The notes beneath the pieces were generated by a model that made no database searches, was not told the origin of the DNA, and saw nothing but the letters and a program-made list of their open reading frames with translations. Positions 1 to 17,654 of a stretch of DNA of 64,000 bases are shown here, in pieces. The stretch lies in contig CAVURM010000001.1 of NCBI GenBank assembly GCA_963743875.1, positions 1,302,001-1,366,000 on the forward strand, written 5' to 3'. Position 1 is the stretch's first letter; each line of letters opens with the position of its first letter. Made by a program: the position numbers and the translations under genes. The DNA comes from RHKX01 sp963743875. GTDB taxonomy: Bacteria; Actinomycetota; Thermoleophilia; Solirubrobacterales; 70-9.

Positions 1-50
1 TCGTACGCCTTCAGCCGGATCCTGATCTTGCTTGCGGTGATCGTTGACAC
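1..50 (-). CDS. rpsJ: 30S ribosomal protein S10, 5' end only
   Basis: Only the first 16 codons are present, reading leftward from a GTG at 50. The translation begins VSTITASKIRIRLKAY, and KIRIRLKAY is the conserved N-terminus of ribosomal protein S10, part of the 30S head and also NusE in antitermination. A purine-rich AAGGAAC lies shortly upstream of the GTG. It follows tuf on the same strand, the usual order in which the str genes run into the S10 operon. The gene leaves the window, so nothing can be said about its end. Confidence 0.85.
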   Translation of the reverse strand, partial: MSTITASKIRIRLKAY

Positions 51-102
51 CTTTGTCGTTCCTTGCTTCCTTCTGTCGGTCTATGTGTCGTGGGGCGCGT
101 TC

Positions 103-160
103 GGGGCGCCGCGTTCCGTATTCGCTACGCGTGCGTCGCGAATACGGGGGGCGGCGCCCC
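103..160. terminator. Long two-tier hairpin between tuf and rpsJ
   Basis: An outer 10-bp stem (103-112 with 151-160) encloses 3-nt by 3-nt internal mismatches and a perfect inner 10-bp stem (CCGTATTCGC at 116-125 with 138-147) around a 12-nt loop. It lies just downstream of the tuf stop. There is no T-run on either side. It could terminate tuf transcripts, act as an RNA processing site before rpsJ, or be a small palindromic repeat element. The sequence GTCTATGT flanks it on both sides (80-87 and 163-170). Confidence 0.6.
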
Positions 161-214
161 GGGTCTATGTCCTTGCAGCCGACCGGTGGGCCGGCGCTAC
201 TTACTCGTTACTCG

Positions 215-1402
<1,188 letters not shown>

Positions 1403-1596
1403 CGTTCTCTCTCGTGTTCCTCTCTCGGGGCTGGTCCCGATCGTTTACGTCTTGAGTGCTGTTTAGGCTTGGCGTCGGGCGCAGCCGTGAACCGGAGTTC
1501 CGGCCAACCGGCCCAATATAAGTGAAGACCGGCCGTACGTGCGATCCGCCTGTGCGGACGACACTGTGTGCTCGGCTTCGATCGAGTGGGAAATGT
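1403..1596 (-). promoter_or_regulatory. fusA-tuf spacer, possible tuf promoter
   Basis: This 194-nt spacer is long for an operon-internal gap. On the minus strand it contains TATATT (1515-1520), a good -10-like box in such GC-rich DNA, but no convincing -35 partner. An inverted repeat built on CCGG/GGCC lies next to it (about 1490-1513). EF-Tu is often given an extra internal promoter; that is the reading here, unproven. Confidence 0.35.
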
Positions 1597-3705
<2,109 letters not shown>

Positions 3706-3909
3706 GAGGCTTGGTTCCTAGTCCGTTAAGTCGCGGTTGCCGGTAGTCGGCTGGAATGAAAGATTCGGCGGGATTCCGGGCATAGAAAAGGCCCTTGCGG
3801 GCCAGACGAAGTCTCTGCGTCCTGCGTGCCCGAGAGCTGTCTATGTGGACCGGATCTCCATATGGGTGTGGAGCTAGCCCGCTGCAGCCATCGGCTGCAT
3901 CGCGAGCGA
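3706..3909 (-). promoter_or_regulatory. fusA 5' leader RNA, candidate attenuator
   Basis: About 200 nt separate the inferred transcription start (near 3909) from the fusA ATG. On the RNA strand there are successive small hairpins: GCAGCC/GGCTGC near 3882-3896, CTCCA/TGGAG near 3857-3874, and AGAC/GTCT just before a terminator-like hairpin at 3786-3803. This arrangement resembles the attenuation leaders of ribosomal operons. I do not recognise it as a known family. The trigger is unknown; EF-G or a ribosomal protein would be logical ligands. Confidence 0.55.
3786..3803 (-). terminator. Intrinsic terminator inside the fusA leader
   Basis: On the minus strand, GGCCC-GCAA-GGGCC is followed directly by TTTT. 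It lies 80 nt upstream of the fusA start, downstream of the inferred promoter. Its position inside a leader suggests conditional termination rather than the end of a transcript. Confidence 0.6.
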
Positions 3910-3915
3910 CGCGGG

Positions 3916-3943
3916 ATGTTAGCAGAGGACTAGCGCCGTTCAA
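3916..3943 (-). promoter_or_regulatory. fusA promoter
   Basis: Read on the minus strand, TTGAAC (-35) is followed by 16 bp and TAACAT (-10). Both boxes are close to the primary sigma consensus, and the region is AT-richer than its surroundings. It lies just upstream of the leader and downstream of no other minus-strand gene, so it is probably the main fusA promoter. Confidence 0.6.
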
Positions 3944-4066
3944 GGGGGTCGCGAAGGCGCTGCTCAGCTCCGTTTCTTGCGCTTCCCCGGCCTCGCGAGC
4001 CGTTCGGGATGGTCCCGGGAGCGGCGCCGGCTCCGGAGCGCCCGCGGGTCTCCTAGAGTGTCGCCC

Positions 4067-5431
4067 ATGAAGCGTCCACGCTGGCTCGGGGGCCCGGGGT
4101 CCGCCGCCGATGACGACACCGACGGCGAGACCGCCGCCGAGTCGGCGGGCAGACGGGGAGGGAAGCAGGTCGGGAGGCCCAGGCCGGAGGAGAGCGCGGC
4201 CGAGCGCTCCGCCCGGCGCACGGCCGCCGGCAAGCCGCCGGCAGCAGCCGCCAGATCGTCGCGAAGCGCCCGCCGAACGCTTGGCGAACGGGTCGGCATG
4301 GCGACGGAGGATCCGTCGAAGGGGTCCGAGGACGAGGAGCCGAGGACGAAGCCGAACGAAGCCGAAGCGCGAAGCCGAGAGGACGAGCGAAGCCCGACGG
4401 AGCGACGAGCCGAAGCGGAAACCGGAGGGCGACAGGCCGAGGGACGACGAGCCGAAGCGGAGACTGGACCCGGGGACCGGAAGTCCGAAGGCGCCGGCGA
4501 CCGGAAGAAGCTGCACCGTCCGCGGCGCCAGGACGACGACGAGCGGCGCCAGGGCCCGAAGGCAAAGCGGAAGCGCGACGAGACGGCCAAGAGCAAGCGC
4601 AGGCCGATCGGCCAGCGGGTTGGCATCGCGGCCCGGAAGTCCGGCAAGGCACTGAAGCACGGCGCCGTCGCGACCCGCAAGCAGGCCGCGGCGGCGGCCC
4701 CCAAGGTCGGCCTCGGCATCCTCACGGTGCTGGGCGGCTTCTACACCGTTTTCTTCGCCTTCTTCGGATTCGTCCTCGGTGTCCTGATCTCGTTCTGGCT
4801 CTTCGTCGCTCGCCCGGTCGGCTGGATGCTGACCCGACTCAGCCGCCTGACCAATGCCGCCTCACGGCTGCTGACACCGATCCGGACGCTGGCCCTGGTG
4901 GTGGCGGGCGCATCGGTCCTGCTCGCCCTCTCCCAGTACGCCGACTACCGCAGCATCTCGATCGGCAACGGCGCCTATGCCGACGGCCTGCAGGCCGTCG
5001 CCCCCGCCCCCGAGACCGGGCGTCTGGAGACCGGCGACGCCCACTCCTACGTCTTCGTCCCGATCGCGATCGCCTGCCTGCTGCTGCTCGGTGGAGCGCT
5101 GACCGGGCGGTGGCGCCTCTGCCGGTTGATCTCACTCGCAGGCGCGGCGGCGATCTTGGTCGCGTTGTTCGTCGACCGACCCGCCGGCCTCGACGCCGGC
5201 GATGCAGCGCTGGCCTTCAACGGAGCAGACGCCACCCTGCTCGGCGGCTTCTACGCGCAGATCGCCGCCGGGGTACTGCTGATCGGCTCCTCCTCCATGC
5301 TCGCCCGAGAGTTGCGCCTGGCGGGGGCGACCGAGCGGTCCGGCGTCGAGCCCGGCCACGAAGGCGAGGGGCGGCGCGGCAAGGGGGAGCGAGCACTCCG
5401 GCGGACGGACGCCGGCGGCGCGCGGGCGTGA
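4067..5431 (+). CDS. Hypothetical membrane protein with long charged N-terminus
   Basis: 454 residues from ATG 4067; an in-frame upstream extension is possible but has no good start context. Residues 1-200 are extremely rich in R, K, E, D and A and probably disordered or coiled. They include two related blocks, RRTLGERVGMA and RRPIGQRVGIA. The C-terminal half has about five hydrophobic segments (roughly 214-245, 273-290, 326-346, 354-370, 391-410), so this half is an inner-membrane domain. I do not recognise a family. It lies on the opposite strand between rpsG and fusA, splitting the str operon. Its stop overlaps the next start (GTGA), so the two genes are coupled. The basic N-terminus could bind nucleic acid or ribosomes, but that is speculation. 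Confidence 0.75.
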   Translation: MKRPRWLGGPGSAADDDTDGETAAESAGRRGGKQVGRPRPEESAAERSARRTAAGKPPAAAARSSRSARRTLGERVGMATEDPSKGSEDEEPRTKPNEAEARSREDERSPTERRAEAETGGRQAEGRRAEAETGPGDRKSEGAGDRKKLHRPRRQDDDERRQGPKAKRKRDETAKSKRRPIGQRVGIAARKSGKALKHGAVATRKQAAAAAPKVGLGILTVLGGFYTVFFAFFGFVLGVLISFWLFVARPVGWMLTRLSRLTNAASRLLTPIRTLALVVAGASVLLALSQYADYRSISIGNGAYADGLQAVAPAPETGRLETGDAHSYVFVPIAIACLLLLGGALTGRWRLCRLISLAGAAAILVALFVDRPAGLDAGDAALAFNGADATLLGGFYAQIAAGVLLIGSSSMLARELRLAGATERSGVEPGHEGEGRRGKGERALRRTDAGGARA

Positions 5432-5941
5432 GACGACTCCGGCGGGTCGAGTTGGTGGTGCCGGTGACCGTCGTCGCCGGGGCCGTCGCGCTCGGCATCT
5501 CCGAGTTCATGACCACCTTCGAGTTCACGCCTCCCGGGGGCGAGCCGCTCCAAGAGCAGCTGGCCGGAGACCGCCACGGCTACGCGATGCTCCTGCTTGC
5601 GGCCTTCGCCGTCACCTCAACCCTGGCGTCGCTATCGCCACCGGCCAACGAGCCGCGGCCCTCGCCACCGCGGGGTTCGGCGTGGCGGCGCTGATCCTGT
5701 TTCTCGCCATCGACCTCCCCGACGTCAACGAGCTCGGCGACATCGAGCAATCCGGCGTCGGGCTGATCAGCGCCAAGGCCGAGCCCCAACCCGGCTTCTG
5801 GCTCGAGGCCATCGGCGCCGTCGTCCTGGGCCTGTCCTCGATCGGCTTCGCGACCCTGACCCCCGACCAGCTTCAGACCCCCAAGCGCTTTTCAACTCCC
5901 ACCGCCCAGATCAGCCCGAGATATCCGGCCCGATGGCATAG
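5428..5941 (+). CDS. Small membrane protein, reading frame interrupted
   Basis: Begins at GTG 5428 overlapping the previous stop, so it is the second gene of a two-gene unit. The first frame gives a hydrophobic segment (VELVVPVTVVAGAVALGI) and then runs out at 5694. Coding character continues in another frame from about 5628 (VAIATGQRAAALATAGFG, then LILFLAIDLPDVNELGD) with a further hydrophobic segment (FWLEAIGAVVLGLSS), and a second shift near 5880 would lead to a TAG at 5939-5941. The protein would be about 170 residues with three or four membrane segments. The breaks are either sequencing indels or decay. Family not recognised. Confidence 0.5.
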
Positions 5942-5970
5942 AAAGCACCGATATGGTGATCAACTCGCCG

Positions 5971-6002
5971 CTCGCCGTCGGCCGCGCGAGCTAGACGGCG
6001 AG
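5971..6002. terminator. Hairpin between convergent genes
   Basis: CTCGCCGTC (5971-5979) and GACGGCGAG (5994-6002) form a perfect 9-bp stem around a 14-nt loop. It lies between the convergent ends of the membrane-protein pair and rpsG. A bidirectional terminator is the likely role, although no T-run is present. Confidence 0.5.
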
Positions 6003-6143
6003 GCTGAGGGCGTCAGATCGAGGAAGCGGGCGACGCGGCCGTCGGGCCAGCCGACTGGCGAGGTCAGGAGGCGGGTCGAGGACGCAGGAGGCGAGCGGCC
6101 TTGGGCCGTGAGCCGCGACGGCGATCAGGCTCCGGCCCGCCAG

Positions 6144-6611
6144 TTACCAGCGGTAGTGGGCGAAGGCTTTGTTGGCCTGCGCCATGCGGTAGATGTCGTC
6201 CTTGCGCTTGTAGGCGCCACCCTGCTGGGAGGCGGCGTCCGTGATCTCACGGGCAAGGCGGTCGGACATCGACTTCTCGTTGCGGTTGCGGGCGAAATCG
6301 ATGAGCCAGCGAACGGCGAGGGTGCGAGCGCGGCGCTGGGGGACCTCGACGGGAACCTGGTAGGTGGCGCCGCCGACCCGGCGTGAGCGGACTTCGAGCA
6401 CGGGGGTGAGCTCGTTGATCGCCTCGTCGAGGACGTCGGTGGGGTTGCGGCCGGAACGCTCACCGACGACTGCGAGGGCGTCGTAGACGATCCGCTCGGC
6501 GGTCGACTTCTTGCCATCGAGCATGACCTTGTTGATGACCTGCTGGACGAGTCGGCTGCGGTACTGCGCGTCGGGCGCGACGATCCGTGTGGTGGCGCGG
6601 TTGCGTCTCAT
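6144..6611 (-). CDS. rpsG: 30S ribosomal protein S7
   Basis: 155 residues, the usual length. S7 nucleates assembly of the 30S head by binding the 3' domain of 16S rRNA. Conserved stretches include QVINKVMLDGKKSTAERIVY, RRVGGATYQVPVEV and ANKAFAHYRW at the C-terminus. Starts at ATG 6611, 10 nt after the rpsL stop, so the two are cotranscribed. fusA does not follow directly as it does in the classical str operon. Confidence 0.97.
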   Translation of the reverse strand: MRRNRATTRIVAPDAQYRSRLVQQVINKVMLDGKKSTAERIVYDALAVVGERSGRNPTDVLDEAINELTPVLEVRSRRVGGATYQVPVEVPQRRARTLAVRWLIDFARNRNEKSMSDRLAREITDAASQQGGAYKRKDDIYRMAQANKAFAHYRW

Positions 6612-6621
6612 GAAAGCTTGA

Positions 6622-7017
6622 TCAGGAGGCCTTGACGCCGTACTGCGAGCGCGACTGCTTGCGCTCGGAGACGCCGGAGGCATCGAGGGTGCCGCGAACG
6701 ACCTTGTAGCGGACACCGGGAAGATCCTTGACTCGACCGCCGCGAACGAGGACGACGGAGTGCTCCTGGAGGTTGTGCCCCTCACCCGGGATGTAGGTGG
6801 TGACCTCCATGCCGTTGGTCAGCCGGACACGGGCGACCTTGCGGAGCGCGGAGTTCGGCTTCTTGGGGGTCGCGGTGTAGACGCGCGTGCAGACGCCGCG
6901 GCGCTGCGGGGCAGCGATCCGGGCCTTGCGGCCCTGTCCGGACTTGAGTCCAGGGGTCGCGACCTTCTTGCGGGGAGCCTTGCGGCCCTTGCGGATGAGT
7001 TGGTTGGTCGTCGGCAC
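6622..7017 (-). CDS. rpsL: 30S ribosomal protein S12
   Basis: 131 residues from GTG 7017 (translation begins PTTNQLIRKGRK after the initiator). S12 sits at the decoding centre. The conserved loops TPKKPNSALRK and PGEGHNLQEHS are intact; the lysines altered in streptomycin resistance are wild type in form. The start is set by the family N-terminus PTTNQL. The inferred -10 box lies only 8 nt upstream of the GTG, so the mRNA may be leaderless. Confidence 0.97.
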   Translation of the reverse strand: MPTTNQLIRKGRKAPRKKVATPGLKSGQGRKARIAAPQRRGVCTRVYTATPKKPNSALRKVARVRLTNGMEVTTYIPGEGHNLQEHSVVLVRGGRVKDLPGVRYKVVRGTLDASGVSERKQSRSQYGVKAS

Positions 7018-7025
7018 GGCGCGGA

Positions 7026-7055
7026 ATGGTAGCGGTACGACGCGGACTGTGGCAA
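7026..7055 (-). promoter_or_regulatory. rpsL promoter, possibly leaderless
   Basis: On the minus strand TTGCCA (-35, 7050-7055) and TACCAT (-10, 7026-7031) are separated by 18 bp. Only 8 nt separate the -10 box from the GTG start of rpsL, so the transcript would begin at or within one or two bases of the start codon. Confidence 0.45.
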
Positions 7056-7061
7056 CCGGTG

Positions 7062-7067
7062 GATAAT
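7062..7067 (+). promoter_or_regulatory. -10 box of the HAD-like gene
   Basis: GATAAT lies 11 nt before the ATG at 7079. No strong -35 is visible. It overlaps the divergent rpsL promoter region, so the two genes share about 60 bp of control DNA. A very short 5' leader is implied. Confidence 0.35.
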
Positions 7068-7078
7068 CCCGCGTCCGG

Positions 7079-7573
7079 ATGAGTACCTCCCACATACCCG
7101 AGCGCCCCGTTCTGGCCGTCGATGTCGACGGTGTGATCAGCCTGTTCGGATTCGACGAGCCTCCCGAGCGGGCGCCCTGCAAGTTTCAGCTGATCGACGG
7201 GATGGCCCACTGCATCTCGCTCGAGGTTGGTGAGCGGCTACGTCGCCTCGCCCCCCATTACGAGCTGGTTTGGGCCACCGGGTGGGAGGATCGAGCTAAC
7301 GAATACCTGCTCAACCTGCTGGGCCTCGATCGCCTGCCGGTGATTCGCTTCGGCGGCAATGCCAAGTTCGGGAGCGCCCACTGGAAACTCGGTCCGATCG
7401 ACGCCTATGCCGCCGGGCGCCGGCTGGCGTGGGTCGATGACTTCCTCGACGACGAATGCCACCAATGGGCGGCGAGCAGGGCGGAGCCGACCCTCTTGGT
7501 TCCGACCGAGTCCGCCCGCGGTCTCGAGGAGGTCCACGTCGAAGCCCTGATCGGCTGGGCCAAAAGGCCGTGA
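7079..7573 (+). CDS. HAD-like hydrolase-fold protein
   Basis: 164 residues. The N-terminal motif DVDGVI matches HAD motif I (DxDG), with the nucleophilic aspartate followed by the acid/base aspartate. A later VWATGWEDRAN resembles motif II (T/S), and WVDDFLDDE near residue 125 is a motif IV-like acidic pair. No large cap domain is present. It resembles uncharacterised HAD proteins that follow the same WATGWE pattern. Substrate unknown; a phosphatase role is possible. It is transcribed divergently from rpsL. Confidence 0.7.
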   Translation: MSTSHIPERPVLAVDVDGVISLFGFDEPPERAPCKFQLIDGMAHCISLEVGERLRRLAPHYELVWATGWEDRANEYLLNLLGLDRLPVIRFGGNAKFGSAHWKLGPIDAYAAGRRLAWVDDFLDDECHQWAASRAEPTLLVPTESARGLEEVHVEALIGWAKRP

Positions 7574-7601
7574 TCGCACCCGGGTAGACTGATCCGACTA
7601 C

Positions 7602-7916
7602 ATGGACATGGGACTTCAAATGTTCATCCTGATGGGCCTGATCCTGAAGCTCCCGGTCATCGCTGCGTGCTGGTTGATCTGGCACGCGGTGCGGGCCGAG
7701 CCGGACCCGGTCGAGGGAGACGAGGTTGCCGACGACGGCCACGACAACGGCCGCTTCCGACGGGACCCACGCCCCAAGCGTCCAACGGGCCCGAGGCGCG
7801 GGCCTCACGCTCCCGACGCACTGCCGATCCCATGCCCCGCCGAGGACAGCGTGCGAGTCGCTCGCCGGCCGGCCGCTCCGGCCCTGGCAAGCGGGTCCGC
7901 CCGCGAACGCGGCTAG
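7602..7916 (+). CDS. Small single-pass membrane protein, hypothetical
   Basis: 104 residues. A hydrophobic segment at about residues 6-27 is followed by an acidic linker and a basic, proline-rich tail (RRDPRPKRPTGPRRGPH). The tail is predicted cytoplasmic or extended. It follows the HAD-like gene by 28 nt on the same strand and may share its transcript. Family not recognised; coding is supported by the clear membrane segment and start, less so near the 3' end. Confidence 0.5.
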   Translation: MDMGLQMFILMGLILKLPVIAACWLIWHAVRAEPDPVEGDEVADDGHDNGRFRRDPRPKRPTGPRRGPHAPDALPIPCPAEDSVRVARRPAAPALASGSARERG

Positions 7917-8520
7917 ACTCCCCGGCCCGCACCCTCCAGACCTCGACAACCCCGTCGACACCCCACTGGCTCGGGTTCATCAGGTGCTGGCTCGCGCGTC
8001 GCTCGGACAGGTCGTCGAGGGTGCCGAGGTCGCTGAGGGTCCGCCGATCGAGTCGATGCCGTCGCGCCACCTGTACGGTCGCGGTTGCGACAGCGACGGT
8101 GGATCGAAGCGATGGGGTCGGGCCGGTCGGACGACGGTGCAGGCAGCGTTCGGCACGGTCTCTGGATGTCGCCGGGTCGGCACCCGCCGAGCGACGCAAT
8201 CGGGATCGAGTCTGCGGACGGAGCAGCTCGCCGGCTGCGGATTCTCCGGCGACGCAATCAGGCTCGCGGCAACCAGGGGCCAACTGACACGGATTCACCA
8301 GGGGCGTCGATCGGATCGGCAACCAGGGGCCAACTGACACGGATTCACCAGGGGGTGTTCTCGATCGGGCATCCGCCGATCGGTCGCACTGCGTGGCTGT
8401 TCGGGGCGACGCTCGCCGGGCTGCTCCGACGGCGCACTCCTTCGCGGTGACGGCGCACTCCTCTCCGACCGCTTTGCCGGCAGCTCACCTCAGCTTGATC
8501 AGTTTTCGCTCCGCCGCCGG
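7917..8520. other. Gene-poor spacer
   Basis: About 600 nt without a convincing gene on either strand. Several frames are open, but they lack recognisable domains and the openness is expected at this GC content. The only clear structure is the 38-bp direct repeat near 8267-8354. It may be the decayed remainder of the 5' part of the DUF559 gene that follows. Confidence 0.5.
8267..8354. repeat. 38-bp direct repeat, two copies 50 bp apart
   Basis: A 38-bp block starting CGGCAACCAGGGGCC at 8267 recurs at 8317 without a visible mismatch. It contains TGACACGGATTCACC. The 12-bp spacer is unrelated. Likely a local duplication in non-coding DNA. Confidence 0.8.
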
Positions 8521-9158
8521 TTGACGATAACGGTGCCGACCGCGGGAGGAAGGTCGCGGCCGGGCATCAGCTTCCATCGCCGCACTCTCGGGCCGGAGGA
8601 GGGCGGGCGCTTCAGGGGCGTCCCATGCACGACCCGTCCCGGACGATCCTCGACCTGGGTGGGATCGGGACGGCATTGGCGGAACGGGCCATCCGAGAGG
8701 CCGGCGGCCTCGGTTTGCTCGATGTCGCCGAGATCCTTCGGCTGATCGACCGCTACCCGGGAAGGGCGGGCAACGCCAGGGTCCGGACCCTGATCGAGGG
8801 ACGAGTGCCGATTCCTGCGATGACCAAGAGCGAGCTCGAGCGCAGGCTCTACGAACTCTGCCGCAGCCTCGGCATCCTCCTCCCCGACATGAACGTTCCG
8901 ATTTACGCCGGCAGCCAGGTGATCGAATGCGACGCCGTCTGGCCCGCCGAGCGGCTGATCGTCGAGTGCGACAGCCGCTGGCACGACAACCCCGTTACCG
9001 CCCGCCGGGATGCCGAACGGGACGAGGCGCTGATGCTGGCCGGCTGGCGCGTCCTTCGCCTGCGCTGGGGGCGCATCGTCCTGGCGCCGCATCGCACGGC
9101 CCGCAGGATCGAGGCGCTTCTTGCCCAGCAACGCCGCCTCCTGAGCCTGCCCGGCTGA
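8521..9158 (+). pseudogene. DUF559 endonuclease-fold protein, truncated and frameshifted
   Basis: The 3' part (from 8625) encodes a DUF559/Vsr-like nuclease-fold domain: KSELERRLYELC, VIECDAVWPAERLIVECDS, then RDAERDEALMLAGWRVLRL. The acidic residues of the D-ExK-like core can be seen. Immediately upstream, another frame reads GRSRPGISFHRRTLGPEE and then GVP, the linker that normally precedes this domain, so the frame is broken near 8625-8640. The usual N-terminal winged-helix part of about 100 residues is missing. It is a remnant or an error-damaged copy of a protein common in actinobacteria, whose role is unknown. Confidence 0.65.
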
Positions 9159-9280
9159 CCCAGATCCCGATGCGATGCCGACCCAGATCCCAATCGATGC
9201 CAGATCCCGAATCGAGCCGCCACTGAGGCCAGATCCCAATCGATGGCCAGATCCCAATCGATGCCAGATCCCAATCGATT
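9159..9280. repeat. Tandem CCAGATCCCAATCGATG repeats
   Basis: Six copies of a 17-nt unit, four of them nearly perfect (starting near 9182, 9229, 9247 and 9264) and two divergent (9159, 9200). They begin right after the DUF559 stop and end at the palindrome at 9278. Each intact unit carries the palindrome ATCGAT. Function unknown; replication slippage would explain the copies. Confidence 0.8.
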
Positions 9281-9318
9281 GACGAATTTCACGACCTCAG
9301 GTCGCAAAATTCGTCAAT
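9278..9318. terminator. 41-bp palindrome downstream of rpoC
   Basis: ATTGACGAATTT and AAATTCGTCAAT form the outer arms, with a second inner arm pair CGACCT/AGGTCG around a single central base and 2-nt mismatched spacers. It lies 49 nt beyond the rpoC stop and would fold into a strong hairpin on either strand. No T-run follows. A related copy lies at 18633-18671. Terminator or dispersed palindromic element. Confidence 0.65.
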
Positions 9319-9366
9319 CACGGGAGTTGGTCGGCGGTTGGGCCGAGGCCGCGGGGGTGGCGTCGG

Positions 9367-13473
<4,107 letters not shown>

Positions 13474-13553
13474 GTGCCGTGCTCCTAGCGTTCCTGCTCA
13501 ACGTTGCCGAGGGGGTGATCGTCGATGGGCGACCGGGGCCGCCCATCGCTACC

Positions 13554-17082
<3,529 letters not shown>

Positions 17083-17163
17083 CTTGGGCGACTCCTCAAG
17101 GGATCTCGGGGGTGGTCGGAATGCGCGCGACTCAACGAACGAGCAGCGAGGCGAGTCGACGCG

Positions 17164-17187
17164 CGACCGTCAAATATAACGTACGGT
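17164..17187 (-). promoter_or_regulatory. AT-rich inverted repeat, possible rpoB promoter
   Basis: GACCGT and ACGGTC flank an AT-rich core that on the minus strand reads GTTATATTTG, containing a TATATT-like -10 box. It lies about 90 nt upstream of the rpoB start and downstream of the rplL-rpoB hairpins. No clear -35 is seen. It could be an operator or a promoter. Confidence 0.35.
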
Positions 17188-17199
17188 CGAGCGCAGGGT

Positions 17200-17255
17200 G
17201 GAATTGCCGCTATTTGCAGGCAATTCCCGGCGCGCCGCGCTTACCGGCGCGCCGG
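17200..17255 (-). terminator. Tandem hairpins between rplL and rpoB
   Basis: The first structure met by polymerase after the rplL stop is a perfect 11-bp stem (17227-17237 with 17245-17255), and the second is a 9-bp stem GGAATTGCC/GGCAATTCC (17200-17208 with 17219-17227). There is no T-run. In other bacteria this spacer holds a partial terminator and an RNase III processing site that set the ribosomal-protein to polymerase ratio; the same role is inferred. Confidence 0.6.
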
Positions 17256-17263
17256 TCGTCGAG

Positions 17264-17652
17264 CTACTTCAGCTCGACCTCTCCACCGGCCTCCTCGAGG
17301 TCGGCCTTGAGCTTCTCGGCTTCGTCGCGCTCGAGACCCTCCTTGACGGGGCCCGGGGCGCTGTCGACGACGGCCTTCGCCTCCTTGAGGCCGAGGCCGG
17401 TCGCGGCGCGAACGGCCTTGATGACCTGGATCTTCTTGTCGCCGGGGGCGGTCAGGATCACGTCAACGGTGCTCGACTCCTCCTCGGCGCCGCTCCTCCG
17501 TCACCGCCGCCGGCGGCAGGTGCTGCAGCGGCGACCGCGGTCGCGGATACGCCGAACTCCTCCTCGAGCGCCTTGATGCGCTCGGAGAGTTCGAGGACCG
17601 AGATGCTCTTCAGCTCGTCGATCCACTTCTCAGTCGTAAGGGTGTCAGCCAT
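17264..17652 (-). CDS. rplL: 50S ribosomal protein L7/L12 (one apparent indel)
   Basis: About 128 residues after correcting one break. L7/L12 forms the flexible stalk that recruits translation GTPases. The N-terminal dimerisation domain is seen from 17652 (TEKWIDELKSISVLELSERI), then the Ala/Gly-rich hinge. The C-terminal factor-binding domain (GDKKIQVIKAVR, GLGLKEAKAVVD) is in another frame from about 17490. The break falls in the hinge-to-domain junction, where AAEEESSTVDV would be expected. It starts 2 nt after the rplJ stop. Confidence 0.93.
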
Positions 17653-17654
17653 TT

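Noticed and set aside
9159..9280. CRISPR-like array
   Set aside because: The repeats are 17 nt and directly adjacent with no unique spacers, and no cas genes are near.
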